Shown: piece after piece, positions 1 through 9,235 of the stretch
How positions within the stretch are numbered: position 1 is the first letter of the stretch
Layout of the letters: each line of letters begins with the position of its first letter
Assembly: GCA_946811185.2 (NCBI GenBank)
Contig: OX328102.1
Coordinates: 13,269,194-13,333,193, forward strand
Reading direction: 5' to 3'
Length of the DNA stretch: 64,000 bases
From: Hippopus hippopus
Lineage: Eukaryota; Mollusca; Bivalvia; Cardiida; Cardiidae
Notes under the pieces: model-generated
What the model was told of the DNA's origin: nothing
What the model saw: the letters and a program-made list of their open reading frames with translations, nothing else
Databases searched by the model: none
Made by a program: the position numbers and the translations under genes

Positions 1-439
1 TAGTCATCAGTTACAGCAAGATTTTTCTTAGGAAAAGACCACTGAAATTGTTATATTTGAGCTTTGTTTGTCGGTTTGTAATGAACTCATTCCTCAGTTT
101 AAGGGTTAAGTTCGGATTCTCTGAAACATTAACTGATCCCTGCTGTTCGGTCTTTAAACTGCTCTTTGCGACTAAGTGCACTTTTTGCTGACAATGTAGA
201 CCAGTAATTAATAAACTGCAAAAAAAAAAAAGTAGTCTGATCTTGAAATCTAATCCGTCCAAATGCACTTTTCCTGACAGTGTAGAATAATAACAGGCTG
301 CAAAAAACAAGTAGTCTGATCTTGGTCCTAATCGATTCTATACGTCGATTTCTTTTTTTTTTTTCTTATTAAAAAAATCCTTGCTATCGCAATATGAACA
401 GGTTGCTTAATACAGCAGAAATTCCGGCGTTCTGGGAGT

Positions 440-930
440 ACCGGTTTAACACTCAAGTATTCATACACTCCCGAGTCTAACGGACCTGAAAGAAAAGCCT
501 TTTGAAAACTTTGTTGGAAAGGGAGAAAATTCTTGTAACCAGAATTTTTTCCTGTTCCCACAATGTTTTCTACTTTTTCAAAGACAGCCATTATCATTTT
601 AGTTGTATTTAAGTTGTTGTCTGCAAATGCTTTTAATTTGGTTGAGTCCAAAATTTCGTCATTTGGTAACGAGTTTAACTTATGATGGGAAAATGTGCTA
701 TATGCCGTTAAATTAGTTAGCAAATAAATCCATGGTTTTACGACCCTGAGAAAGAAGGCTTTTGAAGACACACGGAAAGGTGATCGACAAGTTGTCATGT
801 TCTCACAATGTTTTCTACCCTTTCAAAAGCAAGTTTCATTATGTGCCACATTTGTCGTCTGCAAATGCTTTCAACTTGAAAAAAAAAAACTTAGAATTTT
901 GTCGTTTAGTATGTAGCTAAAGGTTATATC
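440..930. repeat. Diverged palindromic TTAA-type MITE copies
   Basis: A copy runs from about 441 to 681, between TTTAAC and TTTAAC ends, with the family's diagnostic core: an arm ending AACTTTGTTGGAAAGGGAG, a short spacer, then CCCACAATGTTTTCTAC. A second partial copy follows at about 728-925. The family is much better preserved at 54.5-64 kb. The two ORFs overlapping this stretch are translations of the repeat, not genes. Confidence 0.6.
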
Positions 931-1659
931 TTGATGGCGTAATTAGTCAGATTTTGAAAATTATAATATGTGTGTGTGGTTTGATCGTTTTGATTTGTAT
1001 AATTTCCACTTCCTACGATTGAAAAAATAAAAAAGTGGAGTAGAAGGAGAAATAAAACTGATTTATAGCACATACATTAATTCTAAATACTTCTCAGAAC
1101 CGATAGAGTAAAAGTATATTGAAAAGTTGCAGATTCAGCATATAAGAAAGCATCCATTTAAAGTTGGTTTTGATCGAAAAAAATGGAGAAAATGTTTTGT
1201 TCCGAATACTCCATAGACTGTTTGGCGCTGATTTCTATTTGGTAACGCTTTTGTTTAATGAGCGATGTCGCCTTTTCTGACAATGTCTACTACTATCAAT
1301 AGTTCTATCAAGATGTTTCCAGTTTAAGAGAGTCTAAAAGTTGCATACTCCTTTTTAGGAACAACTTAGGTCTTTCTATGCACTGAACTATATTTTGATA
1401 CATAAAGATGGATACAACCTTTTTGCGGTTATGCTTTATGCAGGTTGCGTCGTTTTAAATACGGAAGAATCAACAATTAGCCCCTCACTGTTTAGGCTAT
1501 TTCTTACCAATGAACAATTAATGTATAAAGTTGTTAAAAGGGGAACACTTGAAAGAAGGGAGCAACTGTTTGATTGATTTAAAAAAAAAAAAAGAAACGT
1601 TGTTTGGAAAAGTTACAGATCAACTGTATGGTCGTCAGAAGTCGTATTTTGTAGGTTAA

Positions 1660-2460
1660 ATTTGTCATTTAACCCTTCACCAAACGACAGAATTTTAGAC
1701 TTGTCTAAATTTAGGATATTTTCTTAAGACAAATAAAAGTTGACTCAAACGAAGAAAGTTGTCTAAAAGGATCAAACTCAGTGTGAGAAAAGGAGTAAAT
1801 ACAACAACTTTTTACAATTTGTTATCAAAAGCTTTCTACAACAGGATCGTTAAATCTCGGGACTGTGTCGTACAGGGTTAAGTATTACCTTTTCCCACAG
1901 AGCAATTTCAGAACATGCTATTTCTCTGGGATTTTTAAATAGTCTACACGTAAATGATAATTATGCAGCATCTAACTTTTTTTTAGTCATTGGTAAAGGA
2001 ATATTCGTTTGTTTTACTCCCTTTTTCCACTATATTCATAGTCTATGTCAATTTTAACCTATTAGATCTTGTATTGTTATTCTTTTTACGGTTAATAATC
2101 TTTGCAGGAGAAACTGATTGAGTGATGTAGAAAGTATTTTTTGAGAAGAAGGAGATAACTTGTAAAAAGTTAATGCACCCGTTCCATATTTTATCCTTAA
2201 CAATCAACCGCAGGGTCGTTAGAAGTCGTATTTGTACAGTAACAGGTTAAATTTGCTATTAAATCTTAACCAAAAGACAAAATTTCAGACTTGTTCTATT
2301 TGAAGTCATTTTCAAAAAAACATGACTCAAACGATGGAATTTGTCATTAAAAGAATTAAAACATTGCGAGAAAAGGAGAAAATGTTGTTAACCAGCATTT
2401 AAACCTTTTTCTTCAATGTTTTCAAAAGCATTCTCTATGATGCGACAGGTCAAGGACCGG
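1660..2460. repeat. Diverged TTAA-type MITE copies
   Basis: Starts such as TTAACCCTTCACCAAACGAC (from about 1672) and the CTTGTCTAAATTTAG arm mark degraded copies of the same palindromic family. A second one covers about 2264-2460. Nothing else is recognisable in this stretch. Confidence 0.5.
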
Positions 2461-4590
2461 TTTCATAATGCCAAGGAAACATGAATTTGTGAGCTGTTTC
2501 TAATTTCAAGTCTTAATCTTAGCGATTGTAAATCCATGGAAATAATGTCATAAATATCAAATTCTGGTCTTTTATTAGATCTATAAGATACATAATAAAA
2601 TATCTTGGGGATTCTGTCATGATCAAACAACCCGGGTATAGATTCCAGTTTATAACCATGTAGATACATGTATATCATAAACATAGTAGGGGGTCCGTTT
2701 GTCAATATAACATTACGTAACACAGCATAGATACCCGGGCAGCTTATCTAACAGTTAGATTCGGCCATCATCGGCAAAATCCGGCACAATCCGAACGATC
2801 ACGGAAAAAGAAAAAAAATTGGATAGGGGCATTAAAAAACTGTAAAAAGGACCAAAAGTTTATTTTTTAAATGACTCAAACTTATACCAATTTAAAGAGA
2901 AATGAATAAGCTTAATGACTTCACTTGAGATAATTTTGACTTTTCAACACAAAGAAAGAAAATTCAACAAATATTTCAGTTTTTAACTTCGGAAAATGTA
3001 TTTTTCCTCTTTATTCTATATAAACCATACCTACAATTTTAAAGTTAAAAAAGGACCAAAAGTTTCTTATACGAAATTTATGAAATTTAGTTCATTTGAA
3101 AGAGAATAAATTGAATTTTCTTACCACACTTGAGATAATTTTCAATTCTGAAAATTGATGAAGTTATAAGCGTTTATCTACCAAGGCCCTTCATAATTCT
3201 ATATAAAAAAATACAGGTAAAATAGGAAGATATCGATTTTTACATGTCCGCGAAAGTTGGCTATGGATACCAAAAAATTACTGGATCGAGTCCCTGTGCT
3301 CTTGACCGATGAATAAGTACCAACAGCATGCCCTGGGTCAGGATAGGCTTCAGTGGGCTTACCATCATGAAAATTCTGTAAGAGAATGATTCAGATAAAT
3401 GTTATGGGTTTCAACGCGAGCTATGTAACTTTAAACATGTGAATTACACCTCTTTACATATAAGATTTGTCTGTCATTGACAAATATGTATTTTATTTAA
3501 CTGTCTGAATGCTGACTTAACGTTATAGAGGAATCAATTCAATTAAGTAGGCGTTTGCAAGATAGAGTTTTATAATTTCTAAATTTTTATTCATCCACCT
3601 CGAAAACCAAAGTCTGTGACTTGTCAGATTTGATTCGGATCACTTGAAAGTCTTTGTATAGAAAAGATGTATAGACGGCCATACCTTACTACAAACGAGG
3701 AGTGCATATTTTCCATTAATCTTTTCCAACACTAAGCTGAATTTTTGGACGTCCGCAAGCTTTAATCCAACGTTTGCATCGTTCGAGCTGGTGTTTCGGC
3801 TTCGGAAACGGGTGAAACTCGATTCCTCCAGCTAAACGTTCACTGTATCTGCTGTCACTGTTACAGAGACCCCATTGACATCGTTTTACCATTGTATGCA
3901 GACTTTTTCATCCTACAATCACGAAATTATCGTCCATATAATCTATAGGGTACATCGGCGTGACGTCACTTCCCCTAGTAACAAGCGGCCGCCATTTTCG
4001 GAGGTGAAATTGATAACATAGCAACCATATATTTTTGTGCTGTTCGCAATTATTATCATTGAGAAAAACTACGTTTTTTTACGAATCAAAGCTATTAACA
4101 GTAAAGATAACTGTTAGAAATATACTTTAGAATAAGTATGACGAGTTGTCAATTCTTCTTTTAGACGATTTTCATCATATGGGCCTACCACAAATAGACC
4201 CACCATTCCAATGTAAAGCGGGTCTAGACTCTTCATTCATGAAATGAATATTTCAAACTCAGTCTATGTATCCTGGTTTTTTTTTTTTTTTTTTTGTCTA
4301 TTTCATGTCCGAGCGTAAAAAAGTGTAATCTACATTACCTTGCTCATTAAATTAAAAGAATGTTCGAACAATTGGTTCCCAAGGATTTTTTTTCTGGCCA
4401 TTTGACGCGATTTCCTGAATTTTCAAAGGCTGATAAACTATAAAACCACTCAAGTATCGTCATAAAGCATTACTAAACCTGTAGAATATCTTAGTATTTG
4501 ATGATGATCATTTTAATAGTCTAATATTTGACCGAAAAAAAGAAACTTTTTAAACATTGGCCCGAGACAGACTTAATAAGATCTAACCGG
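2461..4590. other. Intergenic; diverged about 190-bp tandem duplication
   Basis: No coding region is supported. At about 2835-3180 a segment containing AAAAAGGACCAAAAGTTT followed by ACTTGAGATAATTTT occurs twice in tandem with strong divergence. A T-tract lies at about 4279-4297. The rest is AT-rich sequence without recognisable structure. Confidence 0.4.
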
Positions 4591-4599
4591 TGTCAGGAG

Positions 4600-4995
4600 A
4601 AATCGTCCCCTGGAGAAATTGTCCCCAAACTGCTTGGGGACGATTTCTTTGGAGAAATCGTCCCCTGGGGACGAATTCTCTCGAGATGTCGTCCCCAAAT
4701 TAAATTTTGGAGATATCGTCCCCATCCCCATATTCAAAATTCATATAATCATGTTGTTGTTAAAGTTGTCTTTGAAAAACATTTTTTAAGTTTTTTTTTT
4801 CCTTCAGTATTTACTTTGTGTAACGATTTTCTTCAGTCAAGAGCAATTTAATTACACTGTCATTGTTTATACAGCAATTTTCACACTTACAAGTTGTTGT
4901 TAACACCTGTCACGCCTTCCACAGGTAGCTTTACACCTGAAAGATTTTTAATTTTTCCTGTTTGTTTGAATTGGATTTTAAACCAAAGCAATTAC
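4600..4995 (+). repeat. Interspersed repeat, left inverted partner
   Basis: Contains several short copies of GGGGACGA/TCGTCCCC (4604-4735), followed by a unique tail with ACACTTACAAGTTGTTGTTAA and ACACCTGAAAGATTTTTAA. The same order occurs reverse-complemented at about 22780-23095 on the other side of the Polinton-like element. Function unknown. Confidence 0.6.
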
Positions 4996-5030
4996 GAAAT
5001 ATATATGTTCATAAAATAGTAGTCATAGGT

Positions 5031-5346
5031 AGCACCAGCCCGCATAGCTTAATAGGTAGAGTGTACGACTCGCGAACGTGATGTTTCGAGTCACTTGAGG
5101 GTGTGGGTTCGATCCGCACGGCTGGCCATCTAAAATTACTAATAGTCTTTCGGATGAGACGTTAAACCGAGGTCCCGTGTGACGGTGCTATACACCGAGC
5201 ACGTTAAAGAACCAGGCGTAACTTAAGATGGGTTTCGTCCTGTATCTGCACTATCCCCCCTAACAATACTAACAGCCTTCAGTGGGCGTCGCCCATATGG
5301 GCAACCGGTGGCGACGATAAATAAACGCAAATTCAATCAATCAATC
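5031..5346 (+). mobile_element. tRNA-headed SINE (MetaSINE-like) with TSD
   Basis: The 5' head looks like a tRNA: CCCGCATAGCTTAATAGG (box A region) and GGTTCGATCC (box B). The body contains TTCGGATGAGACGTTAAACC and GCACGTTAAAGAACC, which I recognise as the central domain shared by mollusc MetaSINEs. The tail is (TCAA)n. A perfect 10-bp target duplication AGTCATAGGT flanks it at 5021-5030 and 5347-5356, so this copy is complete and directly visible as a retroinsertion. Confidence 0.8.
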
Positions 5347-5483
5347 AGTCATAGGTCATTAATTGGAATCAATATCTCTCTCCCTCCCTCTCTCTTTCTC
5401 TCAATCGGCATGGGTCTTTCATGTATTATAATGGGTGTCAGTCCGTAGAATTCGCTCTCCGTATGTCTCTGTCTCCGTATCTC

Positions 5484-5521
5484 TTCTCTCACTCTCTGTC
5501 TCTCTCTCTCTCTCTCTCTCC
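5484..5521. repeat. (TC)n microsatellite
   Basis: An almost uninterrupted TC run, embedded in wider pyrimidine-rich sequence from 5370. It is the source of the spurious Ser/Leu-rich ORF over 5435-5671. Confidence 0.85.
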
Positions 5522-5575
5522 TGCCATCACTTGGCAGGGAATATTAATTTTTGTTTTACTTATGTTAATTATACG

Positions 5576-5581
5576 GCCGTA
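5576..5581. repeat. Target site duplication, left (GCCGTA)
   Basis: Directly abuts the AGTAGTAT terminus; identical to 21342-21347. A 6-bp TSD is the Polinton norm. Confidence 0.85.
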
Positions 5582-5595
5582 AGTAGTATTGGAGA

Positions 5596-5634
5596 GTCAG
5601 ATGGGGCACAAATAGGCCATGTGCCCCATCTGAC
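5596..5634. repeat. Terminal hairpin palindrome, left
   Basis: GTCAGATGGGGCACA and TGTGCCCCATCTGAC are perfect 15-bp arms around a 9-nt loop, 14 bp from the element end. A second interrupted palindrome follows at about 5643-5700 (TGCCCCATTCTGCT ... AGCAGAATGGGGCA). Mirrored at 21289-21327. Terminal fold-backs of this type are expected at replication ends of TIR-bearing, PolB-replicated DNA; that role is inference. Confidence 0.75.
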
Positions 5635-6104
5635 TTACCCTGAGTGCCCCATTCTGCTAACCGGGGAGTGAAATGGGGCCCGGGTAAGCAGAATGGGGCA
5701 AAACCGGAAGTAGTTTTCGACAAACCGGAAGTGATTTTTAGTAAATGGAGTTATCTCCCCTGATTTTATCCTGAGAGGGGGGAAATGGGCGTGGCTTAGG
5801 AAAGTCACGTGACGTCGCCATGACGACACGTGACGTCACTTCCGGTTGACGTGACCTTCCGGTACCTATTCTCCTTACCCTGAGAGGGGGAAAGATGGGT
5901 GTGGATTAGGAAAGTCACGTGACGTCATGGTTACAGGGCAAAGACCATTTCCGGTTGATCTTAGACTGCACATGTTGCAGAGATTGGACAGTCCCTATCT
6001 GACTTACCCTGAGTGCCCCATTCTGCTTACCCTGAGTGGGGTTGTACTGACTGAAAGTCTTGAAAATTGACAATTTGAAAGATCACTCTTTCGTGTGGAA
6101 TGGT

Positions 6105-6120
6105 AGCCCTGAAAAGGGCT
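6105..6120 (-). terminator. Histone-type 3' stem-loop SL1
   Basis: On the minus strand AGCCCTTTTCAGGGCT: 6-bp stem, UUUC loop, then ACCATTCCACACGAAAGAGTG with a purine-rich GAAAGAG block about 12 nt downstream. Serves the left TIR gene. Confidence 0.8.
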
Positions 6121-6205
6121 GTTTGAGGAGGTTGTGTTTTTTAGGCACAACCTCCAACTTTTCTGCAGGCTGGACAGCTGCTTGCTGTCCGCCTCTTTAG
6201 CCTCC

Positions 6206-6451
6206 TCAATTCCGTCTCGTCCAGGTTAAAGTGCAGAGAGAACACGGCTCATTGTCGTCATCCCAGCATTCCGTCACTGGGATGACAAACTCCTTCTTTT
6301 CGTTGGCTGCCGATGCCGACATTGGTGGTGATGGTAGCCTTTCTTCTTCTGCCATCAAGTGGTTGAGCTGGTTGTTAACCCTCTCTAATTTCAATGAGAG
6401 GGTGGATACCGCTCTCATTAAGTTTTGAACTGATTTTCGAAGATCTTCCAT
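6206..6451 (-). pseudogene. TIR gene copy, frameshifted (coiled-coil/CxxC protein)
   Basis: Left-arm copy of the gene at 20358-20786. The first 37 residues are almost identical (MEDLRKSVQNLMRAVSTLS start, one H/Q change). A block of about 50 codons present in the right copy is then missing or replaced. The reading frame shifts by one base just after the WDDD acidic motif, so the conserved C-terminal helix and the SCPAC zinc motif are out of frame although their DNA is still present down to 6130. It retains its own TATA box (6484-6490) and stem-loop (6105-6120). Either a decayed copy or one expressing a truncated 81-aa product. Confidence 0.7.
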
Positions 6452-6483
6452 CGTTCAATTGAATAGTGAAAAATTTCACTGGC

Positions 6484-6660
6484 TTTTATAAGCTGGTGGG
6501 AGAATTGACCTACTTTGGTTCAGAATTAACGTTGACCAATCAAAATGTGTAATGATATAACGAACGAATCGATTGGACACTGTTAATTCTATGTCAAAGT
6601 AGGTCAATCCTCTCGTCAGAACTAGGATTGACCTACTTTGATTCAGAATTAAGAGCGCGT
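6484..6660 (-). promoter_or_regulatory. Palindromic promoter module P1 and TATA
   Basis: TATAAAA at 6484-6490 (minus). Upstream lies the inverted module: GACCTACTTTG, GAATTAACGTT and CCAATC on one side, GATTGG, TTAATTC and CAAAGTAGGTC on the other, around a central AATGTGTAATGATATAACG. A third GATTGACCTACTTTGA half-site occurs at about 6630. Drives the left TIR gene. Confidence 0.75.
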
Positions 6661-7118
6661 TCCCGGGCGAAAGCACCCTCGATGAAGAGGGGGTTTAAAC
6701 GCTATGTGTTATTAAGTGTAACTCTTAGAGGTAGAAATGCCAAAATTTGAAAAGAATAATCTTTCAGAATTAACGTTTTTTGACCAATCAGAAGCTTTGT
6801 TGCTTTAACGTTGACCAATCAGAAGCTTCGTTATATTTCTTTGTGTGCGTAAAAAAAGAAGCTAGAAGGAGAAGATTCGTGTTATGCTCAGGAATTGGAC
6901 TTAGTCTTTTTTTTTTGATATGGAATACAGTGTGAATTTAATACCCACACTGTCTCTGGTCAAGAGGTCTGGGAATAGACTTTTTTTTGTCTGGTTAGAG
7001 TAAAAAATTTGCAGTGGGACTGTGGACTTAGGCTTTTTTTGAGTATAACTCATTGGCTGAAAGTCTTTTGACTGAAAACTGACAATTCGAAAAGAAAGAT
7101 CTTTTCGTGGTGTTGGAT
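6661..7118. other. Conserved intergenic spacer of the element
   Basis: Contains a CCCTC-TTCAT-GAGGG hairpin within a GTTTAAAC-flanked block (about 6660-6705), two inverted-CCAAT (TTGACCAATCAGAAGC) sites and the segment GGTATTAAATTCACACTG-like with its CTCTGGTCAAGAGGTCTGG core (about 6930-6980). The same order recurs at 15840-16200, 16740-17170, 18330-18730 and 19700-20165. No ORF. Confidence 0.65.
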
Positions 7119-7134
7119 AGCCCTGAAAAGGGCT
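7119..7134 (-). terminator. Histone-type 3' stem-loop SL2
   Basis: Minus-strand AGCCCTTTTCAGGGCT followed by ATCCAACACCACGAAAAGATC. It lies 30 nt after the stop codon of the 7165-7473 gene. Confidence 0.82.
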
Positions 7135-7164
7135 GTTTTTCTGTTTTGGAATGTTTTCCAGCTT

Positions 7165-7473
7165 TTAATGAGAACAATTTGCATGGCAGATTGGACATGC
7201 TCCGACTCTTTTCGTGATTGTCATTGCTCCATTATTAAAAGTAATCCGTCTCCCGAGTTCCACATCAACCAAGATAATGTCAGGTGTTGTCTCTAGAACT
7301 AGTTCGACTATTTTTTCACCAAGATCTATGTATGTGCGTGATATTTGTTCTAGCTGTATTCTATTCTCTTCAATCCTGTTCTTTAGTATCAGTACTTGAT
7401 CACCACCAATCAGAAAGACTCGGAGAGCCTCAATAAGTCGATGATTCATTTGCTCCATTTTTTTCGTTAACAC
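7165..7473 (-). CDS. Small coiled-coil protein with C-terminal CPxC zinc motif
   Basis: 102 aa. Residues about 1-60 form a predicted amphipathic, Glu/Ile/Leu-rich helical region (repeated ...RIEENRIQLEQISRTY...). A short beta-like segment follows, and the protein ends in GACPICHANCSH, a Cys-x2-Cys plus Cys/His group that could bind zinc alone or as a dimer. The same plan, N-terminal coiled coil and C-terminal CPxC, is seen in the TIR gene at 20358, suggesting distant homology; I know no named family. TATA at 7535-7541 (minus), half promoter module at 7553-7585 and stem-loop SL2 30 nt after the stop support expression. Function unknown. Confidence 0.75.
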   Translation of the reverse strand: MLTKKMEQMNHRLIEALRVFLIGGDQVLILKNRIEENRIQLEQISRTYIDLGEKIVELVLETTPDIILVDVELGRRITFNNGAMTITKRVGACPICHANCSH

Positions 7474-7534
7474 TTATCAGTGCTATTCGAGATCTGAGTG
7501 TCGAATGATTTATTATTTGGAAAAATTCGACGAC

Positions 7535-7600
7535 TTTTATACGTTTGCAGTGGGATTGACCTACTTTGACTTAGAATTAAGAGCGCCATCCCGGGCGAAA
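7535..7600 (-). promoter_or_regulatory. Promoter P2 (TATA plus half module)
   Basis: TATAAAA on the minus strand at 7535-7541, then GTAGGTCAATCCC-type half-site (plus: GATTGACCTACTTTGAC, 7557-7573) and GAATTAAGAGCG. The second, inverted half of the module is missing here. Confidence 0.65.
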
Positions 7601-7836
7601 GCACCCTGAGCAAAGTTCTGTGAAAAAAAAGCTTAATGCATACATATGTGGAAAAATCTCTTTAGAACAGATCTATTTTGAATGAAGTAGAAAAGCATTC
7701 AATCGACCTAGACAAAAAGTGAAAATTAGAAGGCTTTTTTGAGTGTAACTCTTAGAGTGTAACTCTTTGACTGAAAGTCTTTTGACTGAAAATTGACAAA
7801 ATTTGAGGAAAGATAGATCTTTTCGTGGTGTTGGGT

Positions 7837-7852
7837 AGCCCTGAAAAGGGCT
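7837..7852 (-). terminator. Histone-type 3' stem-loop SL3
   Basis: Minus-strand AGCCCTTTTCAGGGCT followed by exact ACCCA, then ACACCACGAAAAGATC. It lies 20 nt downstream of the 7873-8013 stop codon. Confidence 0.85.
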
Positions 7853-7872
7853 GTTTGTACAGGTTCACTTTT

Positions 7873-8013
7873 TTAACCTCTTCTCTTTATTCTCCTATTT
7901 TCCATCGCATTTATTACTTGGAATAGATGCTCAACTTCACGCCTTATACGTCTAAGGTGTTCTCTTTCTTCTATCCAGTTCAGCAATGTAAGTAAAATTG
8001 TTAGTCCAAACAT
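7873..8013 (-). CDS. 46-aa basic helical micro-ORF
   Basis: A short ATG ORF (MFGLTILLTLLNWIEE start, ending NRRIKRRG) between a TATA box (8077-8083, minus) and stem-loop SL3. It has a hydrophobic N-terminus (residues 3-14, possible membrane anchor or helix core) followed by a strongly charged helix with REHLRRIRREVEHLF. Its length is below usual ORF cut-offs, but its position between a promoter module and a stem-loop, with stop-to-stem spacing of 20 nt, matches the other genes. No family recognised. Confidence 0.65.
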   Translation of the reverse strand: MFGLTILLTLLNWIEEREHLRRIRREVEHLFQVINAMENRRIKRRG

Positions 8014-8076
8014 TGTGCTGATTTGGTTTTAACTCTACAGCAGTTGAGTTCCGAATGAATGTGTTTCGCGATTGTC

Positions 8077-8276
8077 TTTTATAGTCTACAGAGCTATAGA
8101 AATAGTGACTACAAAAGTATTTTAACTATGATCACTGAGAATAGTGTTTTGCATAGAGGAAAATGCAGTTGGGTTAACGTTGTCCAATCAAAATGTGTAA
8201 TGATATAACGAACGATTCGATTGGACAACGTTAATTCTATGTCAAAGTAGGTCAATCCCCCTGCAAACGTATAAAA
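8077..8276. promoter_or_regulatory. Divergent palindromic promoter P3
   Basis: Two outward TATA boxes, minus at 8077-8083 and plus TATAAAA at 8270-8276, bracket a module at about 8170-8258: TTAACGTTGTCCAATC, the AATGTGTAATGATATAACG core, GATTGGACAACGTTAATTC, then GTCAAAGTAGGTCAATCC. It serves the 46-aa gene (left) and the 8379 gene (right). The left outer GACCTAC half-site is not visible. Confidence 0.75.
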
Positions 8277-8378
8277 ACGAACTTTTTTAATGATCGGGTT
8301 ATTTCACAATTAAAGCCAACAGATTCTTCTGTGGGGTGTTTGGAAAGCCAAAGACTGAGGAAAAGAAAAAAAAAAGAA

Positions 8379-8522
8379 ATGGAGGAGCAGATAGAGATGG
8401 AGAAGAAAAGAAAAGAAGAAGAAAGAAAAAGAGAAAAGTTCAAAGCACTGTGTGCTGTTTTTGAGAGGCGGGGGTACGAGTTTTATACTCGTACGCCAAA
8501 GATCAAGATGGGGAATATTTAA
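8379..8522 (+). CDS. Small Lys/Glu-rich coiled-coil protein, C-terminus altered
   Basis: 47 aa from the first ATG after the TATA box at 8270-8276: a highly charged helix (MEEQIEMEKKRKEEERKREK) followed by FKALCAVFERRGYEF. Paralogous, in inverted orientation, to the 51-aa gene at 15135-15290 (matching E/K helix, then TLCEFLKRQGREF and SLVWN). Here the frame closes early, at 8522. DNA resembling the paralogue's last codons (CTGGTATGGAATTAA) persists at about 8597-8611, and the stem-loop sits about 30 nt beyond that. The gene has therefore probably suffered an insertion or frameshift and has a long 3' UTR. Confidence 0.55.
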   Translation: MEEQIEMEKKRKEEERKREKFKALCAVFERRGYEFYTRTPKIKMGNI

Positions 8523-8641
8523 CCCGATCTAAAGGACTTCATGCCACCTACCGAGCATCGTGGGTGGCAAAAGAAGCTACAGAAGCTGTATCCTTCACTG
8601 GTATGGAATTAATTTATCCAGCCAGTGAATGGAGAAAAAAC

Positions 8642-8657
8642 AGCCCTTTTCAGGGCT
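8642..8657 (+). terminator. Histone-type 3' stem-loop SL4 with CAAGAAAGA
   Basis: AGCCCTTTTCAGGGCT, then ACC and, at 8667-8675, CAAGAAAGA, which is the classical sea-urchin-type histone downstream element sequence. Serves the 8379 gene. Confidence 0.85.
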
Positions 8658-8777
8658 ACCATTCCCCAAGAAAGAGCTTTTCTTTCGAATTGTCAATTTT
8701 TTCTCTCAAAAGGCTTACAGTCAAAAGACTTACAGTCTGAAGAAAAAAAGTCAAGCCCAGAATTATTTCATATGTTT

Positions 8778-8783
8778 TTTATT
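8778..8783 (-). terminator. Poly(A) signal AATAAA (minus)
   Basis: AATAAA on the minus strand in AATTGTTTGAATAAAAAAC, convergent with SL4 and positioned to end transcripts of the zinc-knuckle gene. The mirror copy at 14970-14975 ends the 14140 gene. Confidence 0.55.
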
Positions 8784-8978
8784 CAAACAATTTTGTACAA
8801 TGAAACAAGACATGAACTGTGAAAAAAACGATGGAATGAAAAAACAATATCTGTTAAAAACATTGGAATGAAAACATTTAAACAAGTCAACCTTTTTTGT
8901 TAAAACATTTTTTAAAAAACTTAAAACAATATTTTGCAACAGTTTTTTCAACAACCACTTTTTTTGTTGAAACTTTTT

Positions 8979-9230
8979 TCAGTGTGTTTTTCTTTTTTTC
9001 TTTGGAATGTCAGATTCACATTCACTGTTCCGTTTTCTTCCCCTTTCATCATTTTTTAATACCATATCTGGACAGGTCCAGATTTTATCCCCATGTTTTT
9101 TTGATTTGCAAAAGAAATACTTCTTTTTTTTTTCGCTTTCTCTTTTTTCGTTGTTTTGCTTTTTCTCCTCTTTGGTTGAAAGAGTCTCCTCTGAAGAAAG
9201 TTCGTTGTTTTTTAGTTCCAAAGTTGGTTG
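8979..9230 (-). other. Lys-rich open frame, possible C-terminal extension of zinc-knuckle gene
   Basis: An open frame of about 80 codons without its own ATG near the start. It is very charged, has an FFCKSKKHGDKIWTCP stretch resembling a degenerate second zinc knuckle (first Cys missing), and ends in PKKKRK, a textbook nuclear localisation signal. It lies in the -1 frame relative to the preceding zinc-knuckle ORF and overlaps its end. It may be reached by frameshifting or splicing, or be separated from it by a mutation. I could not find a splice pair that avoids a stop. Confidence 0.4.
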
Positions 9231-9235
9231 TTTTC

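Larger units (their letters stand above)
5582..7134. repeat. Left terminal inverted repeat
   Basis: Inverted partner of 19667-21341. The outer part (5582-6104) holds nested palindromes, CRE-like TGACGTCA, E-box CACGTG and CCGGAAGT motifs. The inner part holds a copy of the coiled-coil/CxxC gene, its promoter module and the conserved spacer up to the next stem-loop. It is about 120 bp shorter than the right arm, mainly because of an internal deletion in the gene copy. Confidence 0.85.
8240..8880. repeat. Inner inverted repeat, left arm
   Basis: Promoter half, charged-helix gene, stem-loop, AATAAA region and AT-rich tail, in the same order as 14860-15410 but inverted. The two arms flank the polymerase block (zinc-knuckle, PolB, 221-aa ORF). 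Confidence 0.65.

Noticed and set aside
328..798. 156-aa minus-strand ORF
   Set aside because: Reads through two MITE copies; the same peptide phrases appear in other frames wherever the MITE occurs.
4528..4851. 107-aa ORF
   Set aside because: Covers the interspersed repeat with GGGGACGA boxes; no protein-like composition.
5040..5127. Possible tRNA gene
   Set aside because: Box A and B are present but the acceptor stem does not close and the sequence continues into a SINE body with TSD; it is a SINE head. The same applies to 35385 and 37437.
5435..5671. Ser/Leu-rich ORF
   Set aside because: Translation of the TC microsatellite running into the transposon terminus.
8625..8871. Two overlapping plus-strand ORFs after SL4
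   Set aside because: They run through the stem-loop and its downstream element, and the same peptide appears in reverse at 14933-15118 because of the inner inverted repeat. Non-coding.
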